This document shows, in pieces, positions 1 to 11,145 of a stretch of 64,000 nt of DNA. The number at the start of each line of letters is the position of its first letter. Positions within the stretch are counted from its first letter, which is position 1. The notes under the pieces were generated by a model, which did not search any database, was not told where the DNA came from, and saw only the letters and a program-made list of their open reading frames with translations. A program made the position numbers and the translations under genes. This DNA is from Atriophallophorus winterbourni (lineage: Eukaryota; Platyhelminthes; Trematoda; Plagiorchiida; Microphallidae), in the NCBI GenBank assembly GCA_013407085.1, contig JACCGJ010008366.1, forward strand, positions 310,001 to 374,000, read 5' to 3'.

Positions 1-125
1 TCGACGGTACAATAAATTTATTCGCTTCATTCGAGACAATAAACGATCTTCTCAATCGCATCTGATGGATCTGATTTCCACTGGACTTGCAATTGACACA
101 GAAAAATATTGAGCCATGAGACTTT
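1..125 (+). mobile_element. CR1-like ORF1 scrap (possible)
   Basis: A short plus-strand stretch reads LFASFETINDLLNRI, which resembles [15 protein letters not shown] in the CR1-like ORF1 relic near 6030. No open frame survives. Assignment rests only on this internal similarity. Confidence 0.3.
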
Positions 126-189
126 CCTAAAAATATTTCATCTAGTTTTGCAGAATCTGTTAAACATATTGCTGATCCAAAGTGATCTC

Positions 190-800
190 GTGCTCATAAC
201 CCCAAAATTATAATCCATTATCGGTTTATGGCTATTTGTCGTCATTGGGTGGTGACAGAAAAATTAGGTTCAGTGAGACTTAAAACAGTGAATAATTTTT
301 AAAGAAAGATATACTAGAATGCCATTGTGAAAAGGGTTCGTACAACGAACCACGATGTTCAAACACAGAATCACAGAGTGATTCGTGGTCAAGCATTCAA
401 GGAGCTTATGAACGACCAAAGTGATGTTTTGCGCACATTCCAGGAAATTACAGTGCACTACCTGGTTTTTGACTGTTTGTCGTCATCAGGCGGAGACAGC
501 AAGATTAGATTAATTGAGCCTTGAAACACTGGATGAGTGGTAAACAAGGTTATACTTGAATACCACTTTTTTATAGGGTTCGTACAACGAACCACTGCAT
601 TGAAACACAAAATCACATAGTGTTTCGTCGTGAACCACTCAAGGCGCTTATAGACGACAAAACTGATGTGTTGCTCACATCCTCGAAATTACACTCCACT
701 CCCGGTTTCTGGCTGTTTGCCGCCATCAGGTGTAGACAGGAAGATTAGGTTCCTTGAGTCTTGGATCAGTGGATAAGTGGTAAACAAAGTTATCCATTGT
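190..800 (-). repeat. Tandem ~242-bp repeat with decayed hammerhead ribozymes (subfamily 2)
   Basis: About two and a half copies in tandem; the palindromic segment GGTTCGTACAACGAACC recurs at 335 and 577, giving a period of 242 bp. On the minus strand each unit carries a hammerhead-like block: a CTGATGR box, a stem II with loop AAACA, then an (A/G)AAACC box. The copy at about 689-736 reads CTGATGG for the first core box and the one near 450-495 reads AAAA for GAAA, so both are probably inactive. Related units occur at 5020-5200, 35400-35500, 44780-45070 and 55840-55910. Confidence 0.65.
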
Positions 801-1390
801 GTCAGTGTCAATAACTATTTGTTTTTACAGAAAGTGTTGTATTTTGAATATGTGATCCACTCTGCAGGTGTTTGTGATTACTTTTCACTTCCCAATGCGA
901 TATTTAAGTACATAGATTACTAAAAATAAGACTAAAACCATACACCACAAAAATCCACAGGGCAGAAACAGTTTTTAATGGGTCGGATGGCACCTTCGAT
1001 GCATTGGTTTGAGGTTCAAAGCTGTAACCATGTAGGTTCAAGGTTTAGATTGTTCGACATGAATTTGTCCAAGTTCGATTTGAATATATCAAAAATTACG
1101 GGGTAGGGAGTTCTACGTAAAACATACACGTATATATAAAACTACCTTAGCACTAGTCTCGAATCGGGAATAAGTACTGTGTAGTTGTGACTCTGGTTGG
1201 TTCGGTGTCGTAGTCTTCAAAATAGTTTATTCGGGGGATGGCTAGTTGTATGTAACATATTTAACATAAGACGGCGGTAGCGAGAGTCGAAGAGATTGAG
1301 ACTTGTAATACGATCTTCGTATTATTTGTGCTTTAAACCACGTAGGAGCTCGGTGGTCTGATGATATATTCTATGCAAGAGGTCGATCTA
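800..1390. other. Stretch with no recognised gene
   Basis: A+T-rich sequence with no long open frame and no recognisable protein similarity on either strand. Confidence 0.5.
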
Positions 1391-2010
1391 CTTCTGTAGT
1401 CAGGGTGACCAAGAATGAACCGAATACTCCATGGTCGGTCTCAAGTAGGTATTAATTGTTCGATGAACAGATTGCTTCGTAAAACTCCCGGATACGCGTT
1501 TTATCAGAAACAGTAATCTTGACGTCTGTTCATAGACAGCGGTGGCGTTATGTGCCGGTTTCAAAGTGCTGCTCACCCACACACCTAAGTCATTCAACTT
1601 GTCAGTGCTTCAAAGAATATGGGAACCAAGGGTGTGAAATAACTCGAAATGTCTTCCAAAAGTCAATACCTTGCATTTTCTCACATTTCTAACTGACCAG
1701 TCCTGTAAGGCATTGAGTTCCAGCTGAAGCTTTCTGCAATCCTCAGTTATGCGTACTTATGTCCATAGACTGATGTCTTACGCAAATAAAAAGATTTTGC
1801 AGCGAAAAAGTTTAGGTGAGTCGTTTAAATAGATCAGAAAAAGAATTAGTCCAAGCACTGATCCCTGCGGCATCCCACTCGTTAGTGAAATGGGTCGTGA
1901 CAAAGCACCATTAAACCTTACTTGAATGACACGGTCGCGGAAATAATCCTTAAACCAGTCGAGTAATGGGGCGGTCGTTATGCAGCCACCTTAAAAAAAT
2001 TGAGTACATC
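1390..2010 (-). mobile_element. CR1-like LINE, reverse transcriptase fragment
   Basis: Read on the minus strand this shows successive LINE reverse transcriptase landmarks. At about 2000-1850 comes LLDWFKDYFRDRVIQVRFNG, then SGMPQGSVLG and LILFLIYLND. Near 1790-1750 the catalytic motif region reads KIFLFA*DISLW, so the first Asp of FADD is a stop codon and the copy is dead. The thumb region (1600-1400) reads NDLGVWVSSTLKP and later YLRPTMEYSVHSWSP. Layout and spacing fit the CR1/jockey group. It is 5'-truncated and broken by stops. Confidence 0.85.
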
Positions 2011-4745
2011 TTGATTAATAGCAGGTACAGATACCTGCATTGAAATTTCTTCTTTATCGACAGAGAGCGCAATCGCCTCCATTCAGAACCTAAGAAGCAT
2101 ACGCACACTTTAAACAATCATTTAGTAATAAAACTCTGAGTTTGGCGGCATAAACAAGGACAAACCTAAATTTGCCAATTTTTTCGGATTAATCACAATA
2201 TGATTCGGAAGGTAACATCGATATATGAAGCCTAGTTGCCGTTGATAATCGGAAAATGGCGTTGCATAACCAGAGCTTAAATTTGAATAAATTTGGAACA
2301 ACTCATGATTTCGCAGAAACCTGGAACTCAGAATCTGTAAACGCGAATTCGACTGTTCAAAATTTCAGCGGAGTTGATGATAACATTTTTTCCAGGGTAA
2401 TCACATTTCAAAATGAAAATATTTCAAATGACAATACATTTCGACAAGTTGAACTGTCTTCAAGTCCTCCTTCAACAGTTGTTGGTTACAAGTACCCTAT
2501 CGTATATCAACTTCATTTGTTCGGCTACATCCGTGTGGTATGCAACACTAGAATCAACGGGTGCTAGAATCACCCAGCCAAGTGCGGTTTGACAGGCAAA
2601 TGGCTCGTTATGACGACTTAATCACTACCTCATCACCCAGGCTGGTTCCGGTACTTCCCTCTAATGAGCTGGCCAACACTGTTATCAAAAGTATTTCAAA
2701 TACTTATATGGCAATGCCTCTACATCAGATGAAAGATTATTGTTTCTAATTAAACCAACAAAACACATTTTATTCTGAACCTATTGCATTTCATTTGTTT
2801 TCCAACGGTTTCTTCCTCATTATGTCTTTCATTACAGCCGACACAGAGCACTAGATTTGTTACTGACAACCCATAGCCAAAATGACCTTTGGGGAAAAAC
2901 ACAAAATCAGGCATGATTCTTTTGAGGCAATCCTCCGACCCGTTACATTGTCAGAAAACAATATGTCGCAATTTTCGTTGTTGTGTTCGCCAACAAAACA
3001 TAACAGCAGATGGCTATCTTCGAGTGACAGTGGTCTTATTAATTCAAATTATTAGGAGCACTTATAATTTTTCTTTCTGACTTGTCCATTATCTTTGCGC
3101 TTTATGTTGTCGCAATTTGGCCGAAACGACTACGATCTATATGTGGTTTGTCTGCTTCAAAATTTTTAGGTCATAAATCATTGTTTGGTGATTTTCTAGG
3201 GGAATTCCAGCAACTAATTTCGACCAACGATCAAGTATAACTTATGGAAAATGGTAGACGATTAATTTAAGTGTCACCAACTAATCTAGATCTTCCATGC
3301 AGTTCATTTGAGATAGATCAGTCTCAGAATTCTGCATCTCTATCGTGGTTTAAGTCAGCAAATCCCCGTTTGGATGTGACGTTAAGGAAATTATTTGATC
3401 AGTCATTAACTTAGCATAATGTTATGTGTTTGTAGAGCTCCGATAATATCTCCCGTGGAAAAACATATTAATACATTCAAATAACGATCAAAGCAGCTCA
3501 AAATACAATAATGATTCAGTAAAGCAAAATAGCTAAAGGTGTTTAAAAAATACTAAGTAGTTATATACATTTGGGTGCGATAAAATTAATTTAACTGTTC
3601 ATCTTGAAATTGACAATTTATTGCACATCGGTCTTGAAGGATACTCAATACGACGAAATTCAGGTATACCGCGACGAATTTTCAGAACCTTCTTACCTGG
3701 AACTTTGCTCAACATGATGAAACCTACATAATCCCAAACGTGATGCCTGCATCACAAGCTTCGACTTCTTGTTTAAAAAGGCTATTTCCTGATGGAATAT
3801 ACTATGTTTAAACCAAACACCTAAGTATTTCGAAGAAAGTCACGTACAAGCAACGGATGCAGAAGAGGAGCAAACCACATTGCTTCAGATTAGTATACGG
3901 ATTGGTGTGATACTTGAATTGAAAATGTCACACACTCCAATTAAAACATTTAAGTACTGTGAGACTTAACAAACTCATAGCTACTCAGCCAATCACTCTT
4001 ATTCCCCTATTGAATTCCGCCGATAGTTTTATTAGCAACGTGCCAGTTTCTTTTGAAATGTGCAACCAGAAACTGTTATTATAACTTCCTGCGTCGATAA
4101 ATTCATTCGAAATTTTTGAAGATATCTATTGCAAAACTATTTTCTAAAACTTGCTATTAACTCGCCGAAAATATTAAAATCGAATTTACGTGATTTCACA
4201 TGATTACTAATTATTGATTTTTCATGAACGCATATTTACTAAGCTATGCTAACTTGGAATAAGCGTTTACGTCATCATAAAATCCTAAATCTTGAAAAAT
4301 GGGAGGAAATGTTAAGAAAAAATAATATCTGATGTGCTGGCCCCGTGCTTGGACTTCATGCTTCATCTAGCTATTAAATTTTGAGCATTTAACCGCCTGG
4401 TAAATCGGTCCAATGTACGGTTCGGAAACACGATTCCACATGATGATCATTCAATAGCTTTGGAAATTTGTCGATCGGTTAATCTGAAGACTTCTGAAGA
4501 ATCGTTGGCTAGTTTCTACTAATGAATAAATATCAAAGAACGTACCATGAAAGATCTCACGAACGCCTGCGTTGAAATAACCAGAATATAAAGAAGTTTT
4601 ATTGATGAACTAATTAGAGATAAACAAAAAGTAATCGGTCAGAGAAAAAATAAAATATTATATATAACTAATTCCTCAGTTAAGTTATTTTTACTAACAT
4701 TGATGCCTAACTATTTTTACTTTGAATTTCTATTTTGCATTCGAG
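2010..4745. other. Unassigned stretch upstream of gene A's first visible exon
   Basis: Probably an intron of gene A, because the exons that should precede 4746 (signal peptide, propeptide, HxxE exon, NPDGY exon) were sought here and not found. Two overlapping short frames at 2256-2567 and 2561-2749 match nothing I recognise. The rest is A+T-rich, without long frames. Confidence 0.45.
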
Positions 4746-4836
4746 GCTCGTTTGTGGCGCAAGAATCGTTCAAAAATTCCGGGTGAACCGTGTGTGGGTG
4801 TTGATTTAAATCGAAATTTTCCGCTAAAATGGGGAA
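4746..4836 (+). CDS. Gene A exon: LWRKNRS ... DLNRNF
   Basis: Acceptor ...TTCGAG before 4746, donor GTGAGT after 4836. Phase 0 in, phase 1 out, 91 nt. It encodes the substrate-binding Arg127 and Asn144/Arg145 equivalents. The equivalent gene B exon (44161-44251) is also 91 nt. Confidence 0.9.
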
Positions 4837-7800
4837 GTGAGTTTGAAAAAAATTAAATAATTTTTAATCTTCAATGTTACTCACAATTATTTTAAAAATA
4901 ATCTGGCATATGATTCAGGTTAGTGCTCAAACTTCAAAATTTATATCAAACGAAACGCTTGCTTGACTGTTAAGATCACTATAATACGTTAAAGAGAAAG
5001 ATAGGAGTTTTCACTGGCTTTTTCATGGTGAATCTAAAAGTTTTAAAGATACATACAACTGCACTTTGTCTCCTGGATAACAAATTCATCAAAACATTGT
5101 TGATAACAGCAATGTGTTGCTCACATCCCCATTCCTTACACACCACTACCGGTTTCTGGCTGTTTGCCGTCGTCAGGTGGAGACACTTTTACGTGCCGTG
5201 CTGTCGTATTATTTTAAGCCGCTGATTCTCAGTATATACTGTTCTTAAACTTACACTTAAGTAGGTATATTATACCTTGTTGGAATACTTTCGAATTCAG
5301 CTCTCTGGATATACCGCTCACGTAGCGATATTCAGTAATACGGGTAAATTCGGATTTTTCGTTACTTTCCGATACTGGATCTACGCATGAAACGCTGGTA
5401 ATACTCCTCAACTCCTCAAAGGAATTAAAATCATCGGAAATTTATTTTTGTTCTCCATCCACTAGTTATATTTTCAACAATAAACTACCGTAGCGTAATA
5501 CAGGATTCAATTTTCATTTTAATCTTATTACTCGCGATATTACTCTTACTCGCTCACGATATCCATCATCGATCATTTGACATAACCAGTGCATGTGCAC
5601 TCAACACTAACAATTCGGCTCACAACACTGAGCGGATGACTCCAAAATGTAAAGAAATCACATCGTGCTGCATTTGTACGGTTTGCTAAAAGGATGTAAA
5701 TCTTAAGACGAGTCCTGTCACGTGTTACGCTTGTTTTTCAAACGTGCATGAATAATGCGACAATTCGCTGACATCGGATTTGGCAGCGATTATTAATGAA
5801 GATATTTGTCCCGGTGTTTGCTACGTTTGCTCAGTTTTCAAGGCCGACCCAAAACACACCCGGAGGCAAAAACTCCAGAGAATAAAATTGAGAGGCTTGT
5901 AAACGGACTTGAAACCTGTACCAAAAAGTGAATGAACTGATTATAAACGTCATTAAGGTACCATTGTTGCCAGGCTTAGAGGCTACTGTTAAATTGCACA
6001 ATTTACACGACAGAAAAACTAAGTTATTCACCTCATTCGACACGGTAAGCAAGTTCTTCAATAGCATTTGATTTCATGGGTGTACCACAAGCCGAAGCTC
6101 ATATATCGACTTTAAAATGATAGACCGAATATGAAACCATGAGTGTTTCCATTAAAAAACGTCTTAACCAGCTAAAGACATCGCTGAACTATAGGCAGAA
6201 TTTTATGTTGTAGTTTTTGCGCCACATTTCACTGAACCCGTTGAGATATCCATCATTCAACTTGACCGACCGACTTCGAGTGAAGTATTGATTAATCCGA
6301 TGGTGGTAGCGCAGCACTTACAAAAATTAAATGTTAAGATATCTCCGGGACCAGACAAGATAACTCCAATGTTGTTCAAAACCTGTCATACGCAACTGCC
6401 TGCAACTCTATCTAACATGTTCATTAATTTGCTCCAAGCTGGTGTGATACCCAAATAATGGAAAATGGTACTAATAACACCCAATAAGAAAAGAGAATGC
6501 CGTTTAGATGTCTAAAATGTCAGACCCGTGATATTGGTGTCTTCAGTATCAAACGTTTTTGAGCTAATATTAACTGTAAAAATAGTGTAACATCTAAAAT
6601 CGAAAGGACTTTTGTCAGTTTCCCAACACCGATTCTGCAGAAATCGTTTATGTCTAACAATATTACTGATAAGCCATGACGACTGAAAGAGTGTTGCCAA
6701 TGCAGGTGGATGTATTATTGCATGCTACCTTGACAATTCTAAAGCTTTCAACAGAGTAGATCATAATGTACTCTTGTACAAGCACTGAAATACGGTATTG
6801 TTTGAAAATTATACGAATGTGTTCGAGATTACCTCAGCAAAAGTTACATCGTTGTTTGTGTGGATAGCCTATTATCAAAGCATATCTAGCTCACTAGCGG
6901 GTTCGGCAATGATCGGTGCTTGGACCAATATTATTCCTGATTTACACGAACGATTTACCAATACCAAACGACAATATGATGCTTTTGTTTGCTGATGACA
7001 GAAAAATCTAGAGGTGAATCAATGATCTTAATGATTGTATTTTGCTACAAAACGACATGACGGCAATGTTCGACTGGCCATCAAAATATAACCCGCCTTT
7101 ATATATGTCAAGTCAAAGACCATGCGTATCTGTCGCGATCATGACTTTTCTAACCCATAGAAGCTCGGCAACCAAATCCTGGATAAAATGGTGGAAGAAA
7201 AGGACCTGGTGTCTAGAATTTTGGTAGTTTCAAAAATGGTCAACAATTCGAAGCCGTTTACAAAAGCGCAATTCGGCTGCTAGGTATATAATAAATAATA
7301 TTTCAGCATTTTTTCCTGTTTGATTTCCTCTTATGAAGAACAGTTATATACACCAGTCTTTATACTAGGCTGACCGAACCTATACACGATGGCTCCAGAA
7401 AAATATTTTACTTATGGACCGCTTATATTATATAGCTTCTAAGCTTGTCAACGGTTTTAAAAATACGCCATAAGTCGAGCGACTCACATGATGATCTGAG
7501 GACACTTGCACAAAAAATAATGTGAGGCGATCATAACATTGCTACTTCTACTGACAGGAAAAAGGGCGACGGCGGCTGACTGGCGCCACAAAACCAGCAT
7601 GCTTCTCGCAGGTGAAAATCGTACGTTTATGAATGCAGTTCACCAAGGGGAAGGAAAACCTTTATCTCAAACCTCCACTGACTTGTGGCTACATCCAATC
7701 ATGAAAAAGGCTAGAGGAGTCAACCTATAGGAAAACTCCTGAACCGGAATCCCGTTAGGCAGTCCGAAGAATTACTAAGAAACAAGGTTCAGTTATGAAA

Positions 7801-8794
7801 CTGAGAACATGTAACGTCCGGTTCATGCTTACAGGATTTCATGACGACGTCTCTAATATCAGAGGCGTAAGAAAATCAGCTGTGATTAACCATGAGCTAA
7901 TAAGGCTGAATGTCGACATGGCTGCCTTGCAAGAGACGGGATTACCGAAAACTGGTATGCTAACAGAAAGAGATTAAACATTTTTTGGTAAGGATGGGCT
8001 TCTGATGATCCACGACTGCATGGAGTTGGGTTTGCCATGCCAAACGACCTACTAAAAGCAGCAGAATCGAGCAGCAGTGGGAGCGAACGGATTTGGCACT
8101 AAATCTGAAGTGCATTACTGGTACCATTAAGTTGATCAACTTTTATACAGCGACGTTCTCTGCGACGCCTGTTGAAAAAGATGCTTTTTATAATAACTTC
8201 ACACCAGTCCAAAAACTGTTTAGTGGTATTGGGTGATTTCGATGCCAGAATTGATGCACTTTACGAGTCATGGCAAGACTGTCTCGGAAGCTCCGGAGTA
8301 GGATATAACAATGAAAATGGACGACGCCTTCTAGAAATGTGGACACAGTTCAGCCTTTGTGTCAGTAACACTTTTTTAAAACCATACCACACACTTAAAG
8401 TCTCTTGGAAACATACTCGCTCTAACCATTGACATCAACTTGATCAAGATCTTGTTAGGTGCACTAATATGGGAAGGGAAGTCCTCAACAGATCATATCA
8501 AAGCGCAAACTACAACATTGATCATTCACTGGTCTGTGAAAAACTGAATTTTCCCCACGAGATTACACCACAACAAACTGTCTGCTAAGCCAAGGAAAGA
8601 CGCCACTCGCATGTGCAAATCTAATCTAGCTGCGCGATTTGCTAAAGCCTTCACAGTCGAGTTCAACAAGATAACCCCAGTCGAATCGGATTCAGAATAC
8701 TGGGAAACGATAAAAAGCTGCATATGCCCAGTCGCAATTTCCAGTTACGTTCAGATAAAAGATCGAACAAGCGACTGGTTCGCAGCAAAAACTA

Positions 8795-8841
<47 letters not shown>

Positions 8842-9742
8842 ATCACGACAAAAATACTTTCACCATTAGAATTACGTTGTGTGACAGAATTATATTTTAC
8901 TCTTCATTCAAAAAGTCTATTTGTGGCATCATTTTCTTTTTTGGAGTCTAATTCATTTGGTAAGCACCTGCAAGATCCTCGATAATCTTGCATACGAGTT
9001 TCTTTGTTTAACCCATAATGAAAACGATCTAACGAGCTGCTTTTCAACTTGTCCTGTTCGCAAACTTTTGTGATTTGAAAACTTGTAAGGTGTCATTTAC
9101 ACACAACAAGGAAATTAAATAAATAAGATTAATGTGTTATTATTCATATTATATTGCTTCAGACAGTTCTATCTCACACTGCTGATACCATCTGACCCAA
9201 TCTGCATAAACACTACTTTGAGCGTTGTTGGAGCGAACACATCTGGTACGAAGAACATTGTTTCCACTGGCCTTTAAATATAATATCAAAATTCAAACCA
9301 TTCTGATGGTACTTTACATTCACGCGATTCACCACTATCAGAGAAACCAAAGAACTTTGTTGAATAAATCTTTATTTCAATTACCTTAAAAATGCTAGAA
9401 TTGCATTACAACATTCAGATTTTTCTATTTTCATAACTTTAGTATTCTAAGCGAAAATTCACAATTAGATAATATAATTAATAAAAATACACTTATGAGA
9501 ACCAGTGCTATTTGCGATCCCAGGTAAGCCTCGTCTCAGAAATAGAACACATAGCAACCGAAATTTACATCACTAAAATTAAGGAAGATTACAAATTGCG
9601 GTGTCACTGGTAAAAAGTAAAATCAAATCGCAAGCTGTATTGGGCTGTGAATCGGTAAAAAAAATGATTTATAATTAAAACGAAAAACTCGGCATTTTCT
9701 ATTTCAGAGCTAAACACTAAGTATCATTTTATTTCATTAAAG

Positions 9743-9788
<46 letters not shown>

Positions 9789-11082
9789 TTGAACACAATA
9801 ATCAAAACGCTGTCACGATTCCTTTTTGTGTATTCTGGATCGATTTAAAATTAAATGACCGCCATTGATTTGCTAATTCCAGAGTGAAGCCAAGTTTATT
9901 TAACTCGAATAATATTAGAGAAATCAAGCCGAATAACATGCCAGTAAAATTCCGCACATTGATGGAATATTGCATAAAGGTGTAATAGAATTATTGTTAA
10001 TTTCCGCCTATGGAAAATATATCTTCCAACATAAAAGTAGTTTTAAAACAGAATGAAGGCACAAGGAGCGCTTGTATGCCACTGTTGGATAAGGCTCGTA
10101 CGACGAACCTGTTCAAAGCATGTGTCGAAACACATGTTAAATGGGGTTAAACCCATAACCATGAAACAAAATATTCATTTGCATGCTTTTCCGTCATTCA
10201 CACCCCACGACCGGTTTCGTGCTGTTTGCACTCATCAGGTAGGGACAGTAAGATCCGGATCCGCATGCGCTTGAAACAGTGGAGGAATGGTAAACAAGGA
10301 GCGCTTGTATGCCACTGTTGGATGAGGCTCGTACGACGAACCTGTTCAAAGCATGTGTCGAAACACATGTTAAATGGGGTTAAACCCATAACCATGAAAC
10401 AAAATATTCATTTGCATGCTTTTCCGTCATTCACACCCCATGATTAGTGCAAACAGCACGAAACCGGTCGTGGGGTGTGAATGACGGAAAAGCATGCAAA
10501 TGAATAGAATGAAGGCACATTTACATAAATCTTTTTCAAACAGATTCTCATAATTGAAAAATAATTTATATATGCGTTTCATCATAATTTGGGTAGATGT
10601 AAAGAAGTTGTTCTTATGTCCATCATACACATAACATAACCAGCAATGTGAAATATTCGACAACCGGGGGTCTACAGTTCTGATATATATATATATATAT
10701 ATATATATTCTATTTCAGCTGGTGCTGGAAATTCACCGGATGCATGTGACGAGACTTTCCGCGGCGTTGAACCAGCATCGGAACTGGAATCAAAGGCTCT
10801 GATTAGAAGAATGAACGATTTGAAGGGAGAAATAATACTATATTTGAATTTGCATTCCTATGGCCAGTATATTTTAACACCGTACGGTTTCATGAGATAT
10901 CATTATCCCAAGAATTATCCAAATATGGTAAATATCATTTAACAAAAAAGTATTAATTATTCTGAATAAATACTGCAATATTCTAAATGAAATAAAATGT
11001 ATTTGTTTGAATCTATCTATAATTCTATCTCTGAATTTATCTGTTTAGTTAGCTAACCATCCATTCATTCATCCTCCCATCC

Positions 11083-11145
<63 letters not shown>

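Noticed and set aside
190..800. CRISPR-like array from regular repeats
   Set aside because: Units are ~242 bp, contain hammerhead motifs, have no short repeat-spacer pattern, and the DNA is eukaryotic.
2256..2749. Two overlapping short frames as a possible gene
   Set aside because: No motif, no splice evidence and no similarity within the window; probably chance frames in decayed repeat or intron sequence.
8799..8839. (TA)n tract as an origin or promoter
   Set aside because: Several similar TA microsatellites occur through the window with no associated signals.
10053..10447. Repeated 60-75-codon frames inside the ribozyme repeats (ALVCHCW...[13 protein letters not shown])
   Set aside because: They recur only because the repeat recurs, occur on both strands, and are broken in other copies; no coding signal beyond the repeat itself.
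10446..10483. A fourth intact hammerhead (plus strand)
   Set aside because: The CTGATGA box is replaced by TGATTAG at the inversion junction, so only half of the core is present.
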